NCBI GenBank assembly: GCA_964580525.1
Contig: CAZOKN010000071.1
Coordinates: 1-5,519 of the forward strand
Direction of reading: 5' to 3'
DNA length: 5,519 nt
From: CAZOKN01 sp964580525
GTDB lineage: Bacteria; Pseudomonadota; Alphaproteobacteria; Rickettsiales; UBA6187
Of the stretch, positions 1 through 5,519 are shown piece after piece. How positions within the stretch are numbered: the stretch's first letter is position 1; each line of letters starts with the position of its first letter. The notes beneath the pieces were generated by a model, which ran no database searches, had not been told where the DNA came from, and was given only the letters and a program-made list of their open reading frames with translations. Made by a program: the position numbers and the translations under genes.

Positions 1-2707
1 GTAGCACATGTATTATCTGTGTAAAGCTTAGCTGGATCATTACCATCTAACCATAACTGTACACTAGATGATACTGGTAGAACCGAAACACCCCATTTAT
101 CACCAAGGTATTTTTCTACAGTGTAACGTTCAGTATCGCTAAGGCCACGGTTATAAATTATATTTTCACCAATATCGCCGTTAAGACCCCCACCTATTGC
201 CAGGCTAGCGCTTCCACTAGGTGCTAGGTCGAAAGATAAAGCACCCATATCTAAACTACCGTTTATATATGCTGTCGGAGTTGTACCACTTAGACGAGAA
301 GTAATAATATTAAAGCCACCCAATACATAAGTGCCTAAAGCGTACGAACCACCATAACCAGTTATGGCCTTATGCGAACTATTTATTCCAAGAAGAACAT
401 AATTTGCACCACCAATCCATGATGTAATATAACCACTTGCAGCGCCAGTTGCATTTTCCCTGGCTGCAGCAAACATAGTTACGCCATTGCTTTGGAATAA
501 ACTACCAACTCCAACATTTGATCTAGATAAGGCTGTGCTATTAGGAAATCTAATAACGGCTTTGCCATTTTGTCCGCCAGATACAATCGTAGGAGCTGTT
601 CCTGCTGTATATGTTATATCTAAAGCCTGTCCACTTTTATCTTTCCAGCATTGTACTGAATTTCCGTTTTTAGCAGCTGTAGTGCATGAAGTGTCGGTAT
701 AAACAGTTGAAGTGTCCGCACCGTCTATCCAGAAAGTAAGTCCGTTAAATATAGGAAGTTTTGATGGTATACACGCAGAGCGTAGGTTACTCCAACTTGC
801 TGTAGAACTGCAATCTTGTACAGGTAAGCCTTCCATTGTCGGCCAATTGCAGCGACCCTGAACATTTGATGTATTGCTATCTGCAGCTGGCCACACTGCG
901 CCAGAAGAAGTTGTAGCAGCACATTGCGAGCGTACACAAGGATTGGTAACTGTTGTACTCCAGCTGCTATCGGCATTACACGCTCTTGTTGGGGCAGAGC
1001 CTGAAATCTGATATCCTGTAATACATGATCCTGTTGCAGTTGTGCTTACTGATTGATTAGGCCACATAGCAAATCCAGATGTATCTTGAGCACCATTGCA
1101 TAGTGTTGAAACACAATTAGAGTAACTTGCTGTCCAAACACCTTTTGGTGGAGTACCAAAATCGCTCAAGCAAGTTTCAAACACAGTTCCAGATTGACCA
1201 AGAGGACAAACAGCACCCTGTCTTATTCGGTATTCACCAATATTCTCGCCACCATCGCATGTTATTGGTTTGCATGTATCTTTTTTGGTTACCCAATAAT
1301 CGCTGGATCCATTATCCACACAGGTTTGTATGTGCGCTCCGGTCTCGCCAGCTGGACAACCAATATCTCTATCCGCAGTAACTCCAGATGTACAAGCTCC
1401 AGCATATGTAGGGTAGCAGTTATTTTCTACAGCAGAATCAACCCAATTTCCTGATATTGTACATATTCTTCTCGCAGTACCAGAATAGTTTGTTCCACAG
1501 CCTGCAGTGTTAGAGTTTGTTCCGCCAACAAATGAATTTGGCGCAGAACACTGTATACGACCACCGGGAGATGTACAGTTTTCAGATGTAGTTGTCCAAA
1601 CACCTCCAGAGCATATTTGTGATGCATTTCCTTTTCTATCCATACTGCAGCCTTGAGGTTTTCTAGCCTGATTGTTACTAGGGCTACAAGCAGTTACACC
1701 ATCTGGTACAATACAAGTATCTGATGTAATAACCCAAACACCAGAAGAAGAGCATTGCTGAGTTATACCAGTTCCTGTCATGTCATTAATACAAGCAATC
1801 CTTCTGGTATCGCCGAATTTTTTACCGCCAGAACAGCTAATAGGTTCACAAGTTTTTGATGTAGTCACCCATGTTCCAGTATTTGTAACTGGATCTATGC
1901 GGCAAGTTTGCACAGCTTTCTTTATATATCCTACGTCACATGTTCCTGTAGGATCCACAGTTCTCTTAGCACCTAATTGATTACATGTGCCTGTAATTGC
2001 CGTAGCATCCTTATTTGCTTCTCCGTTAAATATAATAAACTGCAAACGACAGCTTACTGTTTTATTAGTTACTGTATATGCAGAACCGGTTACGCAGTTA
2101 CCACCGCTACCACTTCCTGCGGCCCTTATGTAACCTGTCGTTGGATTGCCATCATCAGCTTTATCATCTATAGATTTCGCATCTTCAGGAGTTAAAACAG
2201 CAAGATTATTAGCACTGGCTGAAAAGCCAGCAAATTCAACTATAACAGCCTGATTAGGAGCGCCAGAAACAGACGAAGGATCGAGAACATTATAACCGCT
2301 ACCTTTTACGCTACCTTCAGGTACACCCCTGCCTGGAATATATGTACTAGTTCCATCATAGGTTCCCTTTATAAAACTTGTAACACCTAGCTGCTTCCAG
2401 AAATTTAATGATTCTCCCGCAGTATCAATGGCGCCATTGCCATTACCAGCAGTATTGGTTCCAGGGAGGCTAGTAACAACTGCCATATCGCCTGGAATAG
2501 CGTTATATTGGGTATAAAATTTTGTAACTGCTTTTGAAAAATCACGGATATCATTTACGACATCGCCAAGACGGGATTTATTTACAAGAGACGCTCCACC
2601 AGCAGTAATTACTACAATTGCTGCANNNNNNNNNNCAAAACAACGGACATTTCAGTAAGACTGAAACCAGATTTGTTCTTAAAATAACCTACTAGCCTGG
2701 ACTTCAC
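1..2707 (-). CDS. Giant modular pilin-like protein: prepilin N-terminus, pilin head, eight sushi-like Cys modules, tandem LamG domains (partial, interrupted by an N gap)
   Basis: Seen: the GTG start at 2705-2707 is forced by an in-frame TAG four codons upstream, and a GGGGGG tract precedes it. The 14-residue leader ends KSG, followed by FSLTEMSVVL. This is a prepilin peptidase site, with Gly at -1, Phe at +1 and Glu at +5. After the gap the frame stays open without a stop from 2624 to the window edge (874 codons). Approximate domains, assuming six residues are lost in the gap: pilin-like head 31-240, with motifs YNAIPGDM and FWKQLGV; eight C-C-C-W-C modules 244-648; LamG-like domain 655-876, ending GDIGENIIYNRGLSDTERY; second LamG-like start from 885. 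Known: modular pilins such as Streptococcus sanguinis PilB and PilC carry grafted adhesive domains, and minor pilins such as TcpB and CofB act at pilus tips. Inferred: a surface adhesin processed by PilD and assembled by type IV pilus or type II secretion machinery encoded elsewhere. The C-terminus lies outside the window. Prepilin identity is firm; the binding role is inference. Confidence 0.88.
771..1985 (-). repeat. Eight tandem four-Cys/one-Trp protein modules (sushi/CCP-like) within the pilin-like gene
   Basis: Each module runs C1, about 12-25 residues, C2, about 8-17 residues, C3, a few residues, W, about 5-8 residues, C4, then the next C1. In reading order the C1 codons end at 1985, 1835, 1688, 1550, 1394, 1259, 1100 and 923, and the last C4 is at 771-773. 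Modules are therefore about 45-59 residues long. The recurring core is a Gly, then xxC before a short turn, G-x-W, and a T/S-rich strand ending in C. All eight keep all four cysteines and the tryptophan, but the DNA has diverged, so this is an old protein repeat and not a recent DNA duplication. The C-C-C-W-C order matches sushi/CCP modules, which use C1-C3 and C2-C4 disulfides. Whether the fold is truly CCP or convergent cannot be decided by eye. Confidence 0.8.
2626..2635. other. Assembly gap (10 N) inside the pilin hydrophobic helix
   Basis: Ten Ns interrupt the codons for the transmembrane and assembly helix of the prepilin, between SVVL and AAIVVITAGG. The frames on the two sides agree only if the missing length is 2 modulo 3, so ten is a placeholder. 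Alignment with the usual pilin helix (six more residues, like AIIGLL) predicts about 17 missing bases. The apparent frame break is therefore most likely not a real mutation. Confidence 0.9.
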
Positions 2708-2711
2708 AAAT

Positions 2712-2717
2712 CCCCCC
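2712..2717 (-). promoter_or_regulatory. Poly-G ribosome-binding site for the GTG start of the pilin-like gene
   Basis: On the minus strand TAG GGG GGA TTT precedes the GTG. The six-G tract is a purine-rich Shine-Dalgarno-like element four bases from the start codon. The TAG, in frame with the gene, rules out any start further upstream, so this site decides the start. It differs from a classic AGGAGG core. Confidence 0.6.
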
Positions 2718-2763
2718 TAGTTTTTTGCCCTTAAAACAGATTACATATCAGCTTGAGGTGGGC

Positions 2764-2795
2764 GTTATAATATTTGCCGTAAAGTGAATTATAAC
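2764..2795. repeat. Perfect 8-bp inverted repeat GTTATAAT / ATTATAAC, operator-like
   Basis: GTTATAAT at 2764-2771 and its exact reverse complement ATTATAAC at 2788-2795 are separated by 16 bases. The right arm contains the candidate -10 box of the pilin-like gene, and the left arm lies just past the predicted start point. The arms are centred 24 bases apart, a little over two helical turns, as expected for a dimeric repressor or activator site. A weak RNA hairpin is the alternative. The arms are AT-rich, so chance cannot be excluded. Confidence 0.35.
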
Positions 2796-2817
2796 ATATT
2801 TTTTACGATAATGCTAA
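2788..2817 (-). promoter_or_regulatory. Candidate sigma-70-type promoter for the pilin-like gene
   Basis: On the minus strand a TTAGCA (2812-2817, four of six matches to TTGACA) is followed after 18 bases by a perfect TATAAT (2788-2793). Transcription would start near 2781, giving a leader of roughly 75 bases before the GTG. The -10 box is embedded in an inverted repeat (2764-2795). AT-rich intergenic DNA gives chance matches, so this is moderate support. Confidence 0.45.
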
Positions 2818-2873
2818 TGTTTCTAGCTATTATGTATCAATATTATGGATATTTAAGGAATATTGGCTAAAAA

Positions 2874-2950
2874 TGGCGACTCCGAAGGGATTCGAACCCC
2901 TGACCCACAGCTTAGAAGGCTGTTGCTCTATCCAGCTGAGCTACGGAGTC
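2874..2950 (-). tRNA. tRNA-Arg (anticodon TCT)
   Basis: The minus strand folds as a full cloverleaf of 77 bases. The acceptor stem pairs GACTCCG with CGGAGTC. The D arm is GCTC-AGCTGGATA-GAGC. The anticodon arm is ACAGC-CTTCTAA-GCTGT, whose loop places TCT at the anticodon. The variable loop has five bases, and the T arm carries TTCGAAT. The discriminator is G, and CCA is encoded in the DNA. It reads AGA codons (and AGG by wobble). It lies between murA and the pilin-like gene in the same orientation, with a T5 run directly after the CCA and no clear hairpin terminator. Confidence 0.97.
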
Positions 2951-2976
2951 GCAGGAAAAGCGAAAGTTGAGCCACC

Positions 2977-3005
2977 TTAATAAACTAGAGTTTAGTCATA
3001 AACAA
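2977..3005 (-). promoter_or_regulatory. Candidate promoter for tRNA-Arg
   Basis: On the minus strand TTGTTT (3000-3005) and TATTAA (2977-2982) are spaced by exactly 17 bases. This would place the start point about 20 bases upstream of the tRNA. The -35 box matches consensus at three of six positions and the -10 box at four of six. A perfect palindrome, TAAACT-AG-AGTTTA (2981-2994), overlaps the spacer. Read-through from murA (82 bases away, no strong terminator seen) is an alternative source of transcript. Confidence 0.35.
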
Positions 3006-3032
3006 GTAGATTATTAAAAATATAACAATATT

Positions 3033-4319
3033 TTATCTCATTCGCTCTATTATAGCCCCAACTCCGGCTAATTTCTCTTCTACGCGCTCATATCCGCGGT
3101 CAATATGATAAACCCGGTTTATGATAGTTTCTCCCTTTGCGGCCAAAGCGGCAATAACCAAAGAAACAGAGGCGCGCAGGTCTGTAGCCATGACTTCTGC
3201 TCCAGTTAAATGGTCAATTCCCTTTATAACCGCAGTATGGCCGTCTATGGATATATCCGCTCCCATACGCATAAGCTCCGAAACATGCATAAATCTATTT
3301 TCAAAGATTGTTTCGCTTATTATTGCAGCATTATCTGCAACTGTCATAAGCGCCATTATTTGCGCCTGCATATCAGTCGCGAAGCCTGGATAGGGTTGTG
3401 TTACAGCATTAACGCTATGTATATTTTTACCTTTTCTTCTTACTAAAACTTCACCTTCGGCTACTTCTTTCACTTCAATTCCGGCTTCGGCCAGCTTCTC
3501 TATTGTTGCTGTCATAATATTAGTATTAACACCAGTAAGAGTAACCTCGCCGCCAGTAATGGCAGCTGCTATCATATAAGTTCCAGCCTCAATTCTATCA
3601 GATATGACAGTATATTCAGCACCATGAAGTTCTTTTATTCCCTGAATAACCAATTTGTCTGTGCCTATTCCTTCTATTTTTGCGCCCATTTTAACGAGAC
3701 AGTTAGCCAGATCGGTAACTTCTGGCTCTTTTGCTGCATTATTTAGAATAGTTATGCCATCAGCAAGAGTTGCAGCCATAAGAACATTTTCAGTAGCTCC
3801 AACAGAAACCTTATCAAAAAGTATATCTGCACCTTTTAGCTTTCCTTTTATTGAGGCTTTTATATAGCCATGATCGAGCTCTATTTCCGCACCCATTTGT
3901 TCAAAGGCCTTAAGATGTAAATCTATTGGCCGTGTTCCTATGGCACAGCCGCCTGGCAGAGAAACCTTAGCTTCACCAAATCTAGCTAATAGGGGCCCAA
4001 GAACTAGAACGGAAGCGCGCATCTTTCTTACGATATCATAAGGTGCTTCAAGATTATTGATGTTATTAGCAGTAAAGGAGATAACCTCACCTTTGGAACT
4101 ACCGTTTTTTGAGCATCCATCGAGCTGAAAATCAACCCCATGCTGAACAAGCAAATTTGCCATTCTGGAAATATCAACTAGATGTGGCAGATTATAAAGT
4201 TTTAAAGTTCCTGCTGTTAGCAAACTTGCGGCCATAAGTGGCAATGCTGCGTTTTTTGATCCGCTTATTTCTATAGTACCTTTTAGCGGAACTCCACCAA
4301 CAACGCGTATTTTGTCCAT
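3033..4319 (-). CDS. murA: UDP-N-acetylglucosamine 1-carboxyvinyltransferase MurA
   Basis: This cytoplasmic enzyme transfers enolpyruvate from phosphoenolpyruvate to UDP-GlcNAc, the first committed step of peptidoglycan synthesis. At 428 residues it is complete and close to the 419 of E. coli MurA. It has the family landmarks: SKNAALP near residue 21 with Lys22; MRAS with Arg101 (E. coli Arg91); the active-site loop LPGGCAIGTRPIDLHL with catalytic Cys125 (E. coli Cys115) and Arg130 (Arg120); FATDMQAQ with the general base Asp316 (Asp305); and the C-terminal YHIDRGYER. Cys in the loop, in place of Asp, is the form normally sensitive to fosfomycin. The extra residues relative to E. coli lie mostly in a loop near 68-80. 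The ATG at 4317-4319 has AAAGG six bases upstream. That site overlaps the dcd stop, nine bases away, so the two genes are almost certainly cotranscribed. Confidence 0.98.
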   Translation of the reverse strand: MDKIRVVGGVPLKGTIEISGSKNAALPLMAASLLTAGTLKLYNLPHLVDISRMANLLVQHGVDFQLDGCSKNGSSKGEVISFTANNINNLEAPYDIVRKMRASVLVLGPLLARFGEAKVSLPGGCAIGTRPIDLHLKAFEQMGAEIELDHGYIKASIKGKLKGADILFDKVSVGATENVLMAATLADGITILNNAAKEPEVTDLANCLVKMGAKIEGIGTDKLVIQGIKELHGAEYTVISDRIEAGTYMIAAAITGGEVTLTGVNTNIMTATIEKLAEAGIEVKEVAEGEVLVRRKGKNIHSVNAVTQPYPGFATDMQAQIMALMTVADNAAIISETIFENRFMHVSELMRMGADISIDGHTAVIKGIDHLTGAEVMATDLRASVSLVIAALAAKGETIINRVYHIDRGYERVEEKLAGVGAIIERMR

Positions 4320-4331
4320 TTTTTACCTTTA
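4320..4331 (-). promoter_or_regulatory. murA ribosome-binding site overlapping the dcd stop codon
   Basis: The minus strand reads TAAAGGTAAAAA then ATG. The TAA ends dcd, and its two As form part of the AAAGG ribosome-binding site of murA, with a six-base spacer. Terminating dcd ribosomes can therefore hand over directly to murA, which supports both the murA start and translational coupling. Confidence 0.75.
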
Positions 4332-4883
4332 AATTTTTGGCAGAGTAACACCCAACTGGTTCATATATTTTCCTGATTTATCTGCATATGATATATCGCA
4401 AACTGAATCAGCCTTCAGGAACAAAAATTGGCATGCGCCTTCATTAGCATATATTTTAGCAGGAAGTGGGGTTGTATTTGAAAATTCAAGAGTAACATGT
4501 CCTTCCCATTCTGGCTCAAGAGGAGTTACATTTACAATAATTCCACATCTAGCATAAGTTGATTTACCTACGCAAATAACCAGAATATCTCTAGGTATCC
4601 TAAAATATTCAACAGTTCTAGCTAACACAAAGCTGTTAGGTGGTATTATACAAACATCGCCACTTCTATCAACAAAGCCTTTTTGTGAAAAATCTTTTGG
4701 ATCAACTACTGCAGAATCGATATTGGTAAATATCTTAAATTCATTGGAAACCCTAGCATCATAGCCATAGGACGAAACACCATATGATATAACTCCATTA
4801 CGTTTCTGTTTTTCTTCAAATGGTTCTATCATTCCATTTTCTAAAGCTTGCTCTCTTATCCAGCTATCTGGCATAATTGGCAT
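4329..4883 (-). CDS. dcd: dCTP deaminase
   Basis: Dcd converts dCTP to dUTP and ammonia in the cytoplasm. In Gram-negative bacteria a separate dUTPase then makes dUMP for thymidylate synthase. The protein is complete at 184 residues, typical of the alphaproteobacterial form and slightly shorter than E. coli Dcd (193). Visible family motifs are SYGVSSYGYDARVSNEF near 33-49, the nucleotide-binding GKSTYAR (106-112), and LEFSNTTPLPAKIYANEG with the catalytic Glu133 (E. coli Glu138). They are followed by GACQFLFL and the C-terminal SGKYMNQLGV. The N-terminus MPIMPDSWI matches the family pattern, and the ATG has CGGAG seven bases upstream (4891-4895), so this start is preferred over Met4. It is the first gene of a unit with murA. 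A bifunctional deaminase/dUTPase is unlikely given its similarity to monofunctional relatives, but this is inferred from family knowledge. Confidence 0.97.
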   Translation of the reverse strand: MPIMPDSWIREQALENGMIEPFEEKQKRNGVISYGVSSYGYDARVSNEFKIFTNIDSAVVDPKDFSQKGFVDRSGDVCIIPPNSFVLARTVEYFRIPRDILVICVGKSTYARCGIIVNVTPLEPEWEGHVTLEFSNTTPLPAKIYANEGACQFLFLKADSVCDISYADKSGKYMNQLGVTLPKI

Positions 4884-5128
4884 AATATGTCTCCGTTTAC
4901 ATAAAGGATAATTGGATGGTTATGACTAAAGGAAAAATAGTGCTTTGACAAGAAGGGATTACGCAAAAACGGCGAAGAACATCTAAAAGCCAATATATAA
5001 ACTCCACAAAACTTACGCCAATCTCTTTTTATTTTGCAGGACGAATCCAAAAAAATATAGGATCTGTAAAAAAGTTGTAATAAATTTTCTTTAGAATTTC
5101 TTATGTTAAAAAAAACATGAGAGAGAAA
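4884..5128. other. Divergent intergenic region between dcd and the plus-strand hypothetical gene
   Basis: These 245 bases hold the dcd ribosome-binding site (4891-4895), the candidate dcd promoter (4992-5021) and the ribosome-binding site of the plus-strand gene (5119-5125). The last 80 bases are strongly A/T-rich with A-tracts, which could help promoter activity. I see no convincing gene, structured RNA or terminator hairpin here. An open minus-strand frame starting at TTG 5050 runs into dcd in another frame and does not look like protein. Confidence 0.5.
4992..5021 (-). promoter_or_regulatory. Candidate promoter of the dcd-murA unit
   Basis: On the minus strand TTGGCG (5016-5021, four of six) is followed after 18 bases by TATATT (4992-4997, five of six). 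TATATA at 4994-4999 with a 16-base spacer is an alternative -10. The transcript would start near 4985 and carry a leader of about 100 bases before dcd. No known riboswitch or leader peptide is evident in that leader. A second -35-like box, TTGTCA at 4946-4951, has no convincing -10 partner. Confidence 0.4.
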
Positions 5129-5519
5129 ATGTCACAAGAAAAAAATCCTGATTATTACAACGATCATAATTTTCTGCCATTGCAAACAGAGATATCCGAG
5201 AAGGAAAAAGAAGCTTTTAAGTCTATAGATGAAGCTATAAGAGTTTTATATGAACAGGAGCTAGAAAAATTTCATGATATTCCAAAGAAGATTTTTTATA
5301 CTGTTGGAGATCAAGATGAGCCAAAAGAGATATCTCCAGAACTGATTCGAAAACTCATTTCTAATGACGAACAGCTCTTCAATTTATTGATGCAAGAATG
5401 GTTTGTTAAAGAAGAAATTTTTGCAGAACTGAAGGGTTTTTCAAAAGAAGAAGCAGAAAAATTTGTAAGAAATGCTAAAATTGCAAGTGAAGTTATACAA
5501 GGAAATCCAGATTTAAAAA
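5129..5519 (+). CDS. Hypothetical acidic, charged protein (3' end beyond window)
   Basis: I do not recognise this gene. An open frame of 130 codons starts at ATG 5129 and runs off the window end without a stop. It begins MSQEKNPDYYNDHNF and is rich in Glu, Lys and Asp. It has no signal peptide, no membrane segment and no cysteine. Several stretches look amphipathic and helical (EISEKEKEAFKSIDEAI near residues 21-37 and LKGFSKEEAEKFVRNAKIA near 98-116), suggesting an all-alpha cytoplasmic protein or a helical N-terminal domain. A GAGAGAG stretch just upstream can serve as ribosome-binding site for ATG 5129. An in-frame ATG at 5117 is an alternative start but has only an A-rich sequence before it. 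The codon pattern and strong charge bias look like real coding sequence. It is divergent from dcd, so it is not in that unit. Confidence 0.75.
   Translation, partial: MSQEKNPDYYNDHNFLPLQTEISEKEKEAFKSIDEAIRVLYEQELEKFHDIPKKIFYTVGDQDEPKEISPELIRKLISNDEQLFNLLMQEWFVKEEIFAELKGFSKEEAEKFVRNAKIASEVIQGNPDLK

Noticed and set aside
487..2195. Short open frames on both strands inside the pilin-like gene
   Set aside because: All overlap the 874-codon open frame that encodes recognisable domains. They are shadows produced by its biased, T/S/G/C-rich codons.
2626..2707. Reading the frame mismatch across the Ns as a frameshifted pseudogene
   Set aside because: The N count is a placeholder, and both sides match adjacent parts of the prepilin helix, so the mismatch is an assembly artefact.
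2838..2865. CAATATT / AATATTG inverted repeat downstream of tRNA-Arg as a terminator
   Set aside because: The 7-bp stem is almost entirely A/T with a 14-base loop, and no T-run follows on the minus strand.
3121..3867. Plus-strand open frames inside murA (3121-3393, 3210-3446, 3655-3867)
   Set aside because: They lie wholly antisense to a well-conserved gene, have no protein-like features and no clear ribosome-binding sites.
4945..4950. Perfect TTGACA on the plus strand
   Set aside because: No -10-like hexamer occurs 16-18 bases downstream (the sequence there is around AACGGC).
4856..5050. Minus-strand 64-codon frame starting at TTG 5050 and overlapping the dcd start
   Set aside because: The composition is not protein-like, there is no ribosome-binding site at the TTG, and it overlaps dcd in another frame.
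5034..5063. Possible plus-strand promoter TTGCAG ... TAGGAT for the hypothetical gene
   Set aside because: Both boxes match consensus poorly in A/T-rich DNA. Other equally weak choices exist (TTGTAA at 5075 with TAGAAT at 5092 has too short a spacer).

Overview
The window looks like part of a metagenome-assembled, moderately AT-rich genome of an uncultured alphaproteobacterium. The dCTP deaminase closely resembles the Rickettsia-type enzyme as I remember it, and the large pilin-like protein is of a kind I associate with host- or gut-associated Alphaproteobacteria (Rickettsiales, Holosporales or related gut lineages). The lineage below class level is a guess. A run of ten Ns at 2626-2635 marks an assembly gap.

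Almost everything is on the minus strand, in the order dcd, murA, tRNA-Arg, then a giant pilin-like gene. dcd (4329-4883) and murA (3033-4319) form a tight two-gene unit. The dcd stop codon lies inside the murA ribosome-binding region, and a candidate promoter lies near 4992-5021. Dcd supplies dUTP for thymidylate synthesis, and MurA performs the first committed step of peptidoglycan synthesis. tRNA-Arg(TCT) follows at 2874-2950 with its own candidate promoter and an encoded CCA.

The left half (1-2707) is one incomplete gene of at least 898 visible codons. It begins at a GTG with a class III (type IV pilin) signal, then has a pilin-like head, eight tandem four-cysteine/one-tryptophan modules that resemble sushi/CCP domains, one complete LamG-like lectin domain and the start of a second. 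I read it as a modular minor pilin, probably a pilus-tip adhesin. It is the most interesting item here. No pilus assembly genes are in the window.

On the right, a plus-strand gene (5129 to the window end) encodes an acidic, highly charged protein that I do not recognise. It is divergent from dcd across a 245-base intergenic region. There is no insertion sequence, CRISPR array or rRNA. No stretch longer than 300 bases lacks a gene.
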